The position numbers and the translations under genes are program-made. Below, piece after piece: positions 34,259 to 44,598 of a DNA stretch of 64,000 nt; positions within the stretch are counted from its first letter, which is position 1, and every line of letters starts with the position of its first letter. A model generated the notes under the pieces. That model saw only the letters and a list, made by a program, of their open reading frames with translations, was not told where the DNA came from and did not search any database. The DNA lies in assembly GCF_003254665.1 (NCBI RefSeq), contig NZ_QHGY01000002.1, positions 479,517 to 543,516 on the forward strand. The letters are read 5' to 3'. Source of the DNA: Billgrantia lactosivorans (GTDB taxonomy: Bacteria > Pseudomonadota > Gammaproteobacteria > Pseudomonadales > Halomonadaceae).

Positions 34259-34639
34259 ATGCGTCATTACGAGATCGTGTTCATGGTCCACCCGGACCAG
34301 AGCGAACAAGTGCCGTCCATGGTCGAGCGTTACTCCAGCATCGTCACCGAGAGCGGTGGCACCGTGCATCGCCTGGAGGACTGGGGCCGTCGTCACCTGG
34401 CCTACCCGATCAACAAGATCCACAAGGCTCACTACGTGCTGATGAACGTCGAGTGCAGCGGCGAGACCCTCGACGAGATCGAGAACATCTTCCGCTTCAA
34501 CGACGCCATCATTCGCAGCCTGGTGGTGCGCTGCAAGGAAGCCATCACCGAAGCTTCGCCGATGATGAAGCCGGCAGACGACAAGCGGGCGCGTCGCGAA
34601 GAGCGGCCGCGCACCGAAGAAACTGCCGAAGCCAACTGA
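34259..34639 (+). CDS. rpsF: 30S ribosomal protein S6
   Basis: S6 binds 16S rRNA as a heterodimer with S18 in the platform of the small subunit. The 126-residue protein starts [19 protein letters not shown] and contains the conserved [11 protein letters not shown]. It has an acidic-basic C-terminal tail of the type modified by RimK in some species. AAAGGAG lies 5 bases before the ATG. It is the first gene of the ribosomal operon and probably autoregulated with S18. Confidence 0.98.
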   Translation: MRHYEIVFMVHPDQSEQVPSMVERYSSIVTESGGTVHRLEDWGRRHLAYPINKIHKAHYVLMNVECSGETLDEIENIFRFNDAIIRSLVVRCKEAITEASPMMKPADDKRARREERPRTEETAEAN

Positions 34640-34663
34640 TCGCACGTACCGAGGAGTCTTTTC

Positions 34664-34891
34664 ATGGCACGCTTTTTCCGCCGTCGCAAGTTCTGCCGTT
34701 TCACCGCTGAAGGCGTGAAGCAGATCGACTACAAGGATCTGGACACGCTCAAGGCCTACATCACCGAGACCGGCAAGATCGTCCCCAGCCGCATCACCGG
34801 TACCAAGGCCCGTTACCAGCGTCAGCTGGCTACCGCCATCAAGCGTGCGCGCTACCTGGCCCTGCTGCCCTATACCGACAGCCACCAGTAA
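34664..34891 (+). CDS. rpsR: 30S ribosomal protein S18
   Basis: This 75-residue protein has the S18 signature [20 protein letters not shown] and a C-terminal basic helix. It pairs with S6. It lies 24 bases after rpsF with a GAGGAG site. Length is typical. Confidence 0.98.
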   Translation: MARFFRRRKFCRFTAEGVKQIDYKDLDTLKAYITETGKIVPSRITGTKARYQRQLATAIKRARYLALLPYTDSHQ

Positions 34892-34902
34892 GCCGCGACT
34901 CG

Positions 34903-35757
34903 ATGTTGCCGATTGCCCGATGGCTGATGCGCGGCACGCCGTACGCCGCAGGCGGGGCGGCACTGGCAGCGATCGTGCCCTGGCTGTTCTGGCTGGGCGG
35001 CGCCATCGTTGCCCTGGTCACGCTGCGGCGCGGCCTGTCGCCGGCACTGCCGGTGCTGGTGGCGGCCGCCATCCCCACCGGCTGGTGGTGGACCCAGGGC
35101 GACGCCATTCCGCTGGCCAGCGTGCTGCTGGTCACGCTGATGGCGGTGGTGCTGCGCTCCCGCATGCGCTGGAGCGAGGCGCTGATCGTCGGCACCCTGG
35201 CCACGGCGGCGATGGTCCAGTTGGGCATCTTCGTGCCGCCGGGCGGTACCGAGGCGCTGCTGGAGCAGCTGCGCCAGGGGTCGGCCGATATCGACGGCAT
35301 GCTGAGCGAACTGGCGCGGCAGGGCGTCGACACCGAGGAGCTGGCGACCCTGCTGATCGGGGGCATCACCGGCCTGGTCGTGCTGATTGCCGCCATCGGC
35401 TGCCTGGCGCTGGCACGGGCCTGGCAGGCGGGGCTGTACAACCCCGGCGGCTTTCGCCAGGAGTTCCATGCGCTGCGCCTGGCGCCGCGCGAACTCGGTC
35501 TGCTGGTGCTGCTCGGCGTGGTGGGCATGGTGCTGGACCTGCCGTCGCTCTCCATGCTGGTCTGGATACCGCTGCTGGTGGCCGGCATTGCGCTGGTGCA
35601 CGGCTTCATCGGGATGAAGGGTATGAACGGGCTGTGGCTGATCGCCTTCTACGTATTGCTGATCACCACCTGGCCCATGATTCTGATAGTGCTGCTGGTG
35701 GCCTTCGTCGACGTGTTCGTGGATTTCCGCGGCCGTCTGGCCCCTCGCAGCGACTGA
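34903..35757 (+). CDS. DUF2232-like multi-pass membrane protein in the rpsR-rplI interval
   Basis: This 284-residue protein has about eight hydrophobic segments and few charged residues. Its function is unknown. A membrane protein of this kind between rpsR and rplI is seen in pseudomonads and relatives, and it resembles DUF2232 proteins. It starts 11 bases after rpsR without a clear ribosome-binding site, so translation may depend on coupling. The part near residues 185-200 (LYNPGGFRQEFHALRL) is the most conserved-looking segment. The position implies cotranscription with ribosomal genes. Confidence 0.85.
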   Translation: MLPIARWLMRGTPYAAGGAALAAIVPWLFWLGGAIVALVTLRRGLSPALPVLVAAAIPTGWWWTQGDAIPLASVLLVTLMAVVLRSRMRWSEALIVGTLATAAMVQLGIFVPPGGTEALLEQLRQGSADIDGMLSELARQGVDTEELATLLIGGITGLVVLIAAIGCLALARAWQAGLYNPGGFRQEFHALRLAPRELGLLVLLGVVGMVLDLPSLSMLVWIPLLVAGIALVHGFIGMKGMNGLWLIAFYVLLITTWPMILIVLLVAFVDVFVDFRGRLAPRSD

Positions 35758-35772
35758 CAAGAGGTTAACGAG

Positions 35773-36219
35773 ATGGAAGTCATTCTGCTCGACAACATTG
35801 GCAAGCTGGGCGGCCTGGGTGACAAGGTGTCCGTCAAGCCCGGCTATGGACGTAACTACCTGGTGCCCTACGGCCTGGCCGTGCCGGCCACCAAGGACAA
35901 CGTGGAAGCCTTCGAGGCGCAGCGCGCCGAGCTCGAGGCCCAGGCCGCCGAGCGCAAGGCGATCGCCGAATCCCGCGCCGCCCAGCTCGCCGAGATCGAG
36001 CTGTCGCTGGTGGCCAAGGCCGGTGACGAAGGCAAGCTGTTCGGCTCCATCGGCCCGCGCGACCTGGCCGAGGCGCTGGGGCAGGCCGGCATCGAGGTCG
36101 CCAAGAGCGAAGTTCGCATGCCCGAAGGCCCGATCCGCCAGACCGGCGAGTACGACATCGACCTGCACCTGCACGCCGACGTCGACGCCACCGTTCGCGT
36201 GGTCGTGGTCGCCGAGTAA
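35773..36219 (+). CDS. rplI: 50S ribosomal protein L9
   Basis: This 148-residue protein starts with the L9 signature [19 protein letters not shown], then a long central helix rich in Ala, Glu and Arg and a C-terminal RNA-binding domain. It binds 23S rRNA domain V. It is the last gene of the operon and is followed by a GC-rich terminator. Confidence 0.98.
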   Translation: MEVILLDNIGKLGGLGDKVSVKPGYGRNYLVPYGLAVPATKDNVEAFEAQRAELEAQAAERKAIAESRAAQLAEIELSLVAKAGDEGKLFGSIGPRDLAEALGQAGIEVAKSEVRMPEGPIRQTGEYDIDLHLHADVDATVRVVVVAE

Positions 36220-36249
36220 GCCACGCGGCTGACGCTTGCGCGACGCCAG

Positions 36250-36277
36250 GGGGCGCGGGGGGTTACTCCCGCGCCCC
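36250..36277 (+). terminator. Terminator of the rpsF operon
   Basis: A 10-bp GC stem (36250-36259 and 36268-36277) with an 8-base loop, followed by TTGCTTGTGTCT. It lies 31 bases after rplI. Confidence 0.8.
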
Positions 36278-36318
36278 TTGCTTGTGTCTGGGCCAGGGAA
36301 CGGCCTTAGACATTGGTA

Positions 36319-36364
36319 GTAATATTACGGTTTGTCTTTGCGTCGCGACTCTTAAACGATTAAG
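36319..36364 (+). promoter_or_regulatory. Palindromes upstream of the porin gene (candidate LacI-type operator)
   Basis: GTAATATTAC (36319-36328) is a perfect 10-bp palindrome. CTTAAACGATTAAG (36351-36364) is a near-perfect 14-bp palindrome with a central CG, the form recognised by LacI-family sugar regulators. Both lie in an AT-rich stretch 150-200 bases before the porin ATG. The regulator is not in this window. The rest of this 297-bp gap holds only the rplI terminator. Confidence 0.45.
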
Positions 36365-36435
36365 TTTTGCCTGACCTGGGTGCGCTGCGCTTCAGGCCAG
36401 GGCAGCAGGGCCGAAAGGCATCATCGCGATGCTGA

Positions 36436-38019
<1,584 letters not shown>

Positions 38020-38073
38020 GTCCCATCGCGGCCCGCTGAGCCGGGCCGTGCTCGCGTGCTGTTTCGACTCCTT

Positions 38074-38100
38074 CCGCGACCGCTGCCGGTCGCGGTTTTT
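38074..38100 (+). terminator. Terminator of the porin gene
   Basis: A 9-bp stem (38074-38082 and 38087-38095) with a CTGC loop is followed by TTTTT. Strong intrinsic terminator. Confidence 0.93.
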
Positions 38101-38176
38101 GTCGTTTCGAAAGGTGGGGCCGTCCCCGGCCATCGGGTAGAATGGCACGGCCCGTCCCGATGAAGGTTGCCGCGCC

Positions 38177-39565
38177 ATGAACGACACGCTCGAGCTCGAT
38201 CAGGAAACCGCCGCGCTCAAGGTGCCACCGCACTCGCTCGAAGCCGAGCAGTCGGTGCTGGGTGGCCTGATGCTCGACAATCAGGCCTGGGACAACGTGG
38301 CCGACCGGCTGGTGGCGGACGACTTCTATCGCTACGAGCATCGCCTGATCTTCAATTCCATGATCGGTCTTGCCGAGGCGGCCAGGCCGCTCGACGTGGT
38401 CACGCTCTCCGAGGCGCTGGAGGGGCGCGACCAGCTCGACACCGTCGGCGGGCTCGCCTACCTGGCCGAGCTGGCGCGCAATACGCCCTCGGCGAGCAAC
38501 ATCCGCGCCTACGCCGACATCGTTCGCGAACGTGCCACGCTGCGCAAGCTGATCCGCGCCGCCAACCAGATCGCCGACGGGGCGTTCAGCCCGCAGGGAC
38601 GGCCGGCCGACGAGCTGCTCGACGAGGCCGAGCGGCTGGTGTTCCAGATCAGCGAGGAGCGCCCCAAGTCGGGCGGTCCCATCGGCATGAGCGAGCTGCT
38701 GGCCAAGGCGGTCGACCGCATCGACGAGCTGTTCAACATGAAGGGCGAGATGACCGGACTCTCGACCGGCTTCCGCGATCTCGACGAGATGACCTCGGGG
38801 CTGCAGCCCTCGGACCTGGTGATCATCGCGGGGCGCCCCTCCATGGGCAAGACCACCTTCGCCATGAACGTGGTGGAGCATGCGGTGATCTCGAGCGACA
38901 AGCCGGTCATGGTGTTCTCCATGGAGATGCCGGCGGATTCGCTGATGCTGCGCATGCTGTCGTCGCTGGGGCGTATCGACCAGACCCGGGTGCGTACCGG
39001 CCAGCTGGAGGACGAGGACTGGCCGCGGCTGACCTCGGCGGTGAACCTGCTCAAGGACAAGCAGCTGTTCATCGACGACACCGCGGCACTGTCGCCCAAC
39101 GAGATGCGCTCGCGGATGCGCCGCCTGGTGCGCGAGCACGGCAACCTGGCGCTGGTGATGATCGACTACCTGCAGCTGATGCAGATACCCGGCTTCTCCG
39201 AGAACCGCACCGGCGAGATCTCCGAGATCTCGCGCTCGCTCAAGGGCCTGGCCAAGGAGTTCGGCTGCCCGGTGATCGCGCTCTCCCAGCTCAACCGCTC
39301 GCTGGAGCAGCGCCCCAACAAGCGCCCGGTGATGTCTGACCTGCGCGAATCGGGGGCCATCGAGCAGGATGCCGACGTGATCGCCTTCGTCTACCGCGAC
39401 GAGGTCTACAACCCCGACAACCCCGACAACCAGGGCCTGGCCGAGCTGATCATCGGCAAGCAGCGTAACGGCCCCATCGGCACGGTGCACATGGCCTTCA
39501 TCGGCAAGTACACCCGCTTCGAGGACCTGGCGCCGGACAGCTACGGCGAGGCATTCGGTGAGTGA
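38177..39565 (+). CDS. dnaB: Replicative DNA helicase DnaB
   Basis: DnaB is the hexameric fork helicase. The 462-residue protein has the N-terminal collar domain (PPHSLEAEQSVLGGLMLD) and a RecA-like domain with Walker A GRPSMGKTT from residue 219. Walker B is in LVMIDYLQLM, and SQLNRSLEQR and DLRESGAIEQDAD are also present. Linkage downstream of rplI is common in gammaproteobacteria; here the porin is inserted between them. No intein or truncation is present. Confidence 0.97.
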   Translation: MNDTLELDQETAALKVPPHSLEAEQSVLGGLMLDNQAWDNVADRLVADDFYRYEHRLIFNSMIGLAEAARPLDVVTLSEALEGRDQLDTVGGLAYLAELARNTPSASNIRAYADIVRERATLRKLIRAANQIADGAFSPQGRPADELLDEAERLVFQISEERPKSGGPIGMSELLAKAVDRIDELFNMKGEMTGLSTGFRDLDEMTSGLQPSDLVIIAGRPSMGKTTFAMNVVEHAVISSDKPVMVFSMEMPADSLMLRMLSSLGRIDQTRVRTGQLEDEDWPRLTSAVNLLKDKQLFIDDTAALSPNEMRSRMRRLVREHGNLALVMIDYLQLMQIPGFSENRTGEISEISRSLKGLAKEFGCPVIALSQLNRSLEQRPNKRPVMSDLRESGAIEQDADVIAFVYRDEVYNPDNPDNQGLAELIIGKQRNGPIGTVHMAFIGKYTRFEDLAPDSYGEAFGE

Positions 39566-39577
39566 CCCGGGGCGCGC

Positions 39578-39605
39578 TTGAGCCTCGCGTCCGGCCCCGT
39601 ATAAT
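39578..39605 (+). promoter_or_regulatory. Promoter of the 97-residue protein gene
   Basis: TTGAGC (39578-39583) and consensus TATAAT (39600-39605) are separated by 16 bases, 35 bases before the ATG at 39641. Confidence 0.7.
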
Positions 39606-39640
39606 GCCGAGCCCCCGACAGTCGATTTCGAGGAGTGACC

Positions 39641-39934
39641 ATGGCAGGCGGATTTCGGCGCGGCAAGCGCCAGCGCACCCCCAAACTGGAAGCGCGCGGC
39701 GAACTCCAGTCGCTGGAGCGTGAGGGACCCTTCAAGGAGTGGCTGGGCATGCCCGACCTCTACCGCTTCCATCTGGTCGTCGACGGCGAGGCCTACAGCT
39801 ACCAGACCGAGGACGCCGAACTGGCCGTGGCCGTGGGCGACCGCGTGGTGTTCCGCTACAAGGAGACCAAGGCGGGCAAGTGGGTCGACCGCAACTCCCT
39901 GGCCAAGGCGATCGATCCCTCCGACTACCGGTAG
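39641..39934 (+). CDS. Small basic protein of unknown function
   Basis: I do not recognise a family. The 97-residue protein starts MAGGFRRGKRQRTPKLEARG, then has beta-rich sequence (LYRFHLVVDGEAYSYQ, VGDRVVFRYKETKAG) that could form a small OB- or SH3-like barrel. It has no membrane segment or cysteine. It has its own strong promoter and an AGGAG site 5 bases before the ATG; a GTG two codons earlier is less likely. The basic N-terminus suggests nucleic acid binding, as an inference. Confidence 0.7.
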   Translation: MAGGFRRGKRQRTPKLEARGELQSLEREGPFKEWLGMPDLYRFHLVVDGEAYSYQTEDAELAVAVGDRVVFRYKETKAGKWVDRNSLAKAIDPSDYR

Positions 39935-40010
39935 CGTCCGAACGGTGTTCGGAACCCTTGCCCAGGTACATGGTCATACGGAAGTCAGAATTTCGTCATG
40001 CAATTGATAT

Positions 40011-40033
40011 CGGGCACAGCCAAGCTGTGCCCG
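40011..40033. terminator. Hairpin between two small genes
   Basis: A perfect 10-bp stem (40011-40020 and 40024-40033) with a CAA loop lies 77 bases after the 97-residue gene and 48 before the next start. No T-run follows. It may terminate the upstream transcript or act in the leader of the next gene. Confidence 0.55.
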
Positions 40034-40080
40034 TATCGTATATTCTCAGAACGGAGATAGGACGAAACATGGAGGGAGCC

Positions 40081-40383
40081 ATGCAATTCGAAGAACTCAA
40101 GGAATTTGCCGCGCACAGCGACAATTTCGAAATCCGTGTCATTACCCACACCGGCAGCCGCTGCTACCAGGTGGAGCTCGAAGACGTCGAAGGCCGGCGG
40201 CACATGCTGACGCGGCGAGGCAAGCCGATCGTGTTTCGAGCGCTTGAGGACGTCTACCTCGAGCTGCAGCGCGCGGGCATACACCAGGCCTTTCTGGTTC
40301 AGCACATACCCGAGGACGAGGTGATAGGCCGCGAGGCGCATTATCACGATCCGCTGACGTCACGTACGCCGCTGGTCTTTTGA
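40081..40383 (+). CDS. Small DUF6482-like protein
   Basis: This 100-residue soluble protein begins MQFEELKEFAAHSDNFEIRV and contains HTGSRCYQVELED and VFRALEDVYLELQRAGI. It resembles the DUF6482 family of pseudomonads and halomonads; I am not certain of the family number. Function is unknown. The ATG with GGAGGGAG upstream was chosen over an ATG four codons earlier. A hairpin lies in its leader and an imperfect inverted repeat follows the stop. Confidence 0.7.
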   Translation: MQFEELKEFAAHSDNFEIRVITHTGSRCYQVELEDVEGRRHMLTRRGKPIVFRALEDVYLELQRAGIHQAFLVQHIPEDEVIGREAHYHDPLTSRTPLVF

Positions 40384-40406
40384 ATCCGCGCTGTCTGCCT
40401 TGCTCT

Positions 40407-40440
40407 GAAGTTATACAAATTATCTTGATAGTATAGCTTC
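40407..40440. repeat. Imperfect inverted repeat upstream of hemH
   Basis: GAAGTTATAC (40407-40416) and GTATAGCTTC (40431-40440) are complementary at nine of ten positions, with a 14-base AT-rich spacer. It lies about 65 bases before hemH, in the place expected for its promoter. It could be a regulator site or a hairpin after the upstream gene. Confidence 0.5.
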
Positions 40441-40503
40441 ATCCCGCCCACGGCTTCGCCCTGATACACTAGGCGCTCCGTCGTTCAGCAAGGAGCGCAG
40501 TGC

Positions 40504-41577
40504 ATGCCTTCAGCGCAAGTCGAGCAGGAGCCGTCGGGCCGCGAACGCCCCGCTCATGCTCCGTCTGATCACCCTTCGGTTCCCGCTTCCAAGGTGGGCG
40601 TCGTGCTGGCCAACCTGGGCACGCCTGACGCTACCGACTACTGGTCGATGCGTCGCTACCTCAACGAGTTCCTGTCCGACAAGCGCGTGGTCGACTACCC
40701 GAGCTGGAAATGGCAGCCGCTGCTGCAGCTGGTCATCCTCAGTCGGCGTCCGTTCAAGTCGGGCGAGGCCTACCGCAGCATCTGGAACACGCAGCAGGAC
40801 GAAAGCCCGCTGCTCACCATCACTCGCGAGCAGACCCGCAAGCTGGCGCAGGCCCTCGAGGCGCGCCATGGCGACCGGGTGCGGGTCGACTTCTGCATGC
40901 GTTACGGCAACCCCTCGACGCAGAGCGTGCTGCATCGGCTGCAGGCCGAGGGCTGCGAGCGCATCCTGTTCTTCCCGCTCTACCCCCAGTACGCCTCGCC
41001 GACCACGGCTACCGCCAACGACCAGGCCTTCCGCGCGCTGATGAAGCTGAAGTGGCAGCCGGCCATTCGCACCGTACCGGCCTACTTCGAGCATCCGGCC
41101 TACCTCGAGGCGCTGGTCAGTTCGGTGCGCGAGGCGTACGCCGCCGCCGACACGCCGCCCGAAGTGCTGGTGGCCTCGTATCACGGCGTGCCCAAGCGCT
41201 TCCTGCTCGAGGGCGACCCCTATCACTGCCAGTGCCAGAAGACCACACGACTGCTGCGTGAACGCCTCGGTTGGCCCGAGGGGGCGATCCAGACCGCCTT
41301 CCAGTCGCAGTTCGGCCCCGAGGAGTGGGTCGGGCCGCAGACCGTCGACCATGTCGCCGAGCTGGCGCGCCAGGGCACGAAGCACATCGCGGTGGTCTCC
41401 CCGGCGTTCGCCTCCGACTGCGTGGAGACGCTGGAGGAGATCAACGAGGAGATTCGCGACAGCTTCCTCGCCGCCGGCGGCGAGCGCTTCACCTACGTGC
41501 CCTGCCTCAACGACCGCGACGACCATATCGCCGCGCTGCTGGCCATCGCCGAGAACGAGCTGGGCGGCTGGTTGTAG
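40504..41577 (+). CDS. hemH: Ferrochelatase
   Basis: HemH inserts ferrous iron into protoporphyrin IX, the last step of haem b synthesis. The 357-residue protein has GVVLANLGTPD near residue 32, catalytic His in SYHGVPKR near 226, and the Glu-containing FASDCVETLEEI. Two Cys in HCQCQKT are frequent in this branch. The first 28 residues are Pro- and Glu-rich and unlikely to be structured. AAGGAG precedes the ATG. It converges with mrpG with only 16 bases between and no visible terminator. Confidence 0.96.
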   Translation: MPSAQVEQEPSGRERPAHAPSDHPSVPASKVGVVLANLGTPDATDYWSMRRYLNEFLSDKRVVDYPSWKWQPLLQLVILSRRPFKSGEAYRSIWNTQQDESPLLTITREQTRKLAQALEARHGDRVRVDFCMRYGNPSTQSVLHRLQAEGCERILFFPLYPQYASPTTATANDQAFRALMKLKWQPAIRTVPAYFEHPAYLEALVSSVREAYAAADTPPEVLVASYHGVPKRFLLEGDPYHCQCQKTTRLLRERLGWPEGAIQTAFQSQFGPEEWVGPQTVDHVAELARQGTKHIAVVSPAFASDCVETLEEINEEIRDSFLAAGGERFTYVPCLNDRDDHIAALLAIAENELGGWL

Positions 41578-41593
41578 CCCGCCGCGCCGTGGC

Positions 41594-41986
41594 TCAGCCG
41601 TGGCCGCGGTCGGGGTGGGGCACGGGCTTCTCGCCGATCTCCTCGGGGCGCAGCTCGGGCGGGCGTCCGCCGGTCTCGTCGATGTGCTTGAGCTGCATGT
41701 GCAGCCCGGTCTTGGCCAGCAGGTGGGCGCTTACCGGGGCGGTGATGAACAGGAACAGCGTGATCAGCATCTCCTGGATATCGGGCTTGCCCTGGGTGAC
41801 CCAGAAATAGAGCATCGAGGCGATCAGCATGCAGCCGATCCCCAGCGTGGTGGCCTTGGTGGGGCCATGCAGGCGCATGTAGAAGTCGCGCAGGTGGGCC
41901 ATGCCCAGCGAGCCGATGAAGGCGAAGACGCCGCCGGCGACGAGGAAGAAGGCGATCACGCCCTCGAGGATCACGTACAGGGTCAT
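41594..41986 (-). CDS. mrpG: Mrp antiporter subunit G (operon 1)
   Basis: This 130-residue protein has three membrane helices (residues 5-25, 40-58, 65-85) and the MrpG core GSLGMAHLRDFYMRLHGPTKATTLG. It is the last gene of the minus-strand six-gene Mrp operon. The ATG has AGGAGG upstream; the longer frame was rejected. All Mrp subunits are needed for sodium/proton exchange in the family. Confidence 0.95.
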   Translation of the reverse strand: MTLYVILEGVIAFFLVAGGVFAFIGSLGMAHLRDFYMRLHGPTKATTLGIGCMLIASMLYFWVTQGKPDIQEMLITLFLFITAPVSAHLLAKTGLHMQLKHIDETGGRPPELRPEEIGEKPVPHPDRGHG

Positions 41987-41994
41987 GGGGCCTC

Positions 41995-42264
41995 CTATTC
42001 GATGATGTCGCCGCGCAGCAGGTACTTGCACACCGCCACGGTGCTGATGAAACCGAGCATGGCGATCAACAGCGCCGACTCGAAGTAGGTCTTGGTGTTG
42101 AGCCACAGCCCCATCAGCACGATCAGCGCGATGGAGTTGATGTACATGGTGTCCAGTGCCAGGATGCGGTCGGGCATGTCCGGTCCCACCGCGAGCCGAT
42201 AGACGTTCAGCAGCAGGGCCAGGACCACCAGCGTCAGGCTGATCGTCAGCGCGATGTCTAGCAT
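41995..42264 (-). CDS. mrpF: Mrp antiporter subunit F (operon 1)
   Basis: This 89-residue protein has three helices and the MrpF signature YRLAVGPDMPDRILALDTM. It overlaps mrpE by 7 bases and lies 8 bases before mrpG, consistent with one transcript. Confidence 0.95.
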   Translation of the reverse strand: MLDIALTISLTLVVLALLLNVYRLAVGPDMPDRILALDTMYINSIALIVLMGLWLNTKTYFESALLIAMLGFISTVAVCKYLLRGDIIE

Positions 42265-42755
42265 TCGTAGATCTCCTTCAACGGCCGCTCGTAGCGCTCG
42301 CGGATGTGGGCGATCAAGGCGTCCTCGTCCCTGGCGTTCAGGGCGTGGATCAGCAGCGTCTTGCCGTCCATGCGCAGGTTGGCCGACACCGTGCCCGGCG
42401 TCAGGCTGATGGTGTTGGCCAGCAGCGTGATGGTGAAGCGATCCTTCAGCATCAGCGGGTATTCCACGAAGTGCGGGTGCAGGCGGCGGCGCGGGTTGAC
42501 GATCAGCCAGGCCACCTCGATGTTGGCGATCAGGATGTCGCCCAGCACCCGCAGCACGAAGCGCAGCAGCAGCCAGGGCTTGGCAATATGCGGCTGGGCG
42601 TCCCAGAAGCGATGGGTCGCCAGCGGAATCGCCACCGCCAGGAAGGTCCCCAGCAAGATCTGGCCGAAGGCGAGGCTGCGCACCAGCAGCAGCCAGACCA
42701 CGAGCAGCAGCAGCGACAGCAGTGGTGTCGGCAGCCAGGGGCGAGGCTTGATCAT
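42258..42755 (-). CDS. mrpE: Mrp antiporter subunit E (operon 1)
   Basis: This 165-residue protein has two or three N-terminal helices and a cytoplasmic domain with LLANTISLTPGTVSANL, the MrpE hallmark. The start MIKPRPW overlaps the mrpD stop by four bases (ATGA). The family start and overlap fix the N-terminus, so the longer frame was rejected. Confidence 0.94.
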   Translation of the reverse strand: MIKPRPWLPTPLLSLLLLVVWLLLVRSLAFGQILLGTFLAVAIPLATHRFWDAQPHIAKPWLLLRFVLRVLGDILIANIEVAWLIVNPRRRLHPHFVEYPLMLKDRFTITLLANTISLTPGTVSANLRMDGKTLLIHALNARDEDALIAHIRERYERPLKEIYEC

Positions 42756-44257
42756 GGGGAGTCTCCGGCGGTGGGCAGCAGGGCGTCGATCATGAGCTGG
42801 GGCTCGGCCAGCTGGTCGGCGGTGGCCCGGGTGTAGTCGCTCACCGGGCCGGCCAGCACCACCAGCAGCGGCGAGGCGGCCAGCAGCCAGGCCACGCCGA
42901 ACCACCGGCGCCAGGACAGCGCATCACCGGCCGGCTCGCCCTGGCTGCGCCAGAACAGGGTGGAGCCGGCGCGCGACAGCGCCACCAGCGAACACAGCCC
43001 GGTAAGCAGCAGCGTCGGCCACAGCCAGGGGCGCTGCCCGCCCTCGGCGGCGGCCAGCAGCAGCGCCTTGCCGATGGCGCCCGAGAGAGGCGGCAGGCCG
43101 GCCACCGAGACGGCGCCGAGGAAGAACAGCCCGGCAAGCCAGCCGCCCTGCTGCAGCGGGCGGCCCCGAACCAGGCGGGTGCCCGCCTTGCCGCGCTGCT
43201 GGCCGATCAGCTCGGCCAGCAGGAACAGCCCGCCGGTGATCAGGGTGGTGTGGATCAGGTAGTAGAGCAGGGCGGAAACCGCCCGCGGCGAGCCCATGCC
43301 GATGCCGGCGAGCAGCGTGCCTACCGAGACCAGCACCAGGTAGGCCACCAGCAGGCGCAGGTCGCGCGCCGCCAGCACGCCGACGCCGGCCGCGACCAGG
43401 GTCGCCAGCGACAGCCACCAGACCCAGACCTGCTCCAGGTCGGCCAGCGGTCCCGCCGCCTCGCCGAAGATCAGCGAGTAGACGCGCAGGATGGCATAGA
43501 CCCCCACCTTGGTCATGATGGCGAACAGTGCCGCCACCGGCGCCGGCGCCGCGGCGTAGGCGCGCGGCAGCCAGAAGTAGAGCGGCAGCATGGCGGCCTT
43601 GAGCCCGAACACCACCAGCAGCATCAGCCCGCCGGCGGTGACCAGCCCGGCCCGCTCGGCGGGCAGCTCGGCGAGGCGCGCCGCCATGTCGGCCATGTTG
43701 AGGGTGCCGGTGGCACCGTAGAGCACACCCACGGCGATCAGGAACAGCGCGGAGCCGGCCAGGTTGAGCACCACGTAGTGCACCCCGGCCTGGATGCGTG
43801 CCTTGCCGCCGCCGTGCAGCAGCAGGGCGTAGGAGGCCAGCAGCAGCACCTCGAAGAAGACGAAGAGGTTGAACAGGTCGCCGGTCAGGAAGGCGCCGTT
43901 GATGCCCATCAGCTGCCACTGGAACAGGCCGTGGAAATTGCTGCCGCGCTCGTCGTCGCCGTCGCAGGCGAAGACCACGGCGCCCAGCGCCAGCACGGCG
44001 GTGAGCAGTACCATCAGCGCCGACAGGCGATCGAGGACCAGCACAATGCCGAAGGGGGGCTGCCAGTCGCCCAGCGCATAGTAGGTTACCTCGCCGCTGC
44101 CGGCCCGGCCGACCAGGGCGATGCCGACGACGACCAGCAGGGCGGTGCTGCCGACGCCGACCAGGCGCTTCAGCCGGGTGCCGCCCTGGCGACGATAGAG
44201 CAGCAGGATGCCGACCACCAGCGGCAGCACGATGGGCAGGACGATGAGGTGCGCCAT
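42752..44257 (-). CDS. mrpD: Mrp antiporter subunit D (operon 1)
   Basis: MrpD is homologous to complex I subunits NuoL/M/N and is a proton-path subunit. The 501-residue protein has about fourteen helices. Conserved Glu in LFVFFEVLLLASYALL and Lys in KAAMLPLYFWLPRAYAAAPA and MTKVGVYAI are present. Start and stop overlap mrpC and mrpE. Confidence 0.95.
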   Translation of the reverse strand: MAHLIVLPIVLPLVVGILLLYRRQGGTRLKRLVGVGSTALLVVVGIALVGRAGSGEVTYYALGDWQPPFGIVLVLDRLSALMVLLTAVLALGAVVFACDGDDERGSNFHGLFQWQLMGINGAFLTGDLFNLFVFFEVLLLASYALLLHGGGKARIQAGVHYVVLNLAGSALFLIAVGVLYGATGTLNMADMAARLAELPAERAGLVTAGGLMLLVVFGLKAAMLPLYFWLPRAYAAAPAPVAALFAIMTKVGVYAILRVYSLIFGEAAGPLADLEQVWVWWLSLATLVAAGVGVLAARDLRLLVAYLVLVSVGTLLAGIGMGSPRAVSALLYYLIHTTLITGGLFLLAELIGQQRGKAGTRLVRGRPLQQGGWLAGLFFLGAVSVAGLPPLSGAIGKALLLAAAEGGQRPWLWPTLLLTGLCSLVALSRAGSTLFWRSQGEPAGDALSWRRWFGVAWLLAASPLLVVLAGPVSDYTRATADQLAEPQLMIDALLPTAGDSP

Positions 44258-44598
44258 CAGCTGCGCTCCTCCTCGTCATGGCTGCGCCCGTCGACGTGGT
44301 CGTTGCCGACCTCGCTGCGGGCCCGCATCGCCAGGATCACGACGAAGGCGGTCATGGCGAAACCGATGACGATGGCGGTGAGCACCAGCGCCTGCGGCAG
44401 CGGGTCGGCGTAAGGCCCGCCGCCGTCGACGATGGCCGCGCCGTCGGTGGTCAGCCCGCCCATGGAGAACAGGAACAGGTTCACCGCGTAGGAGAGCAGG
44501 GTCAGGCCGACGACGACCGGGAAGGTGCGACCGCGCAGGGTCAGGTAGAGGCCGCAGGCGGTCAGCACGCCGGTGGTGATGGCGTAGAGGCTTTCCAT
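44257..44598 (-). CDS. mrpC: Mrp antiporter subunit C (operon 1)
   Basis: MrpC is homologous to NuoK. The 113-residue protein has three helices and the conserved [17 protein letters not shown]. It overlaps mrpA and mrpD by one base each. The charged C-terminal tail is Asp, Glu and Arg rich. Confidence 0.95.
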   Translation of the reverse strand: MESLYAITTGVLTACGLYLTLRGRTFPVVVGLTLLSYAVNLFLFSMGGLTTDGAAIVDGGGPYADPLPQALVLTAIVIGFAMTAFVVILAMRARSEVGNDHVDGRSHDEEERS

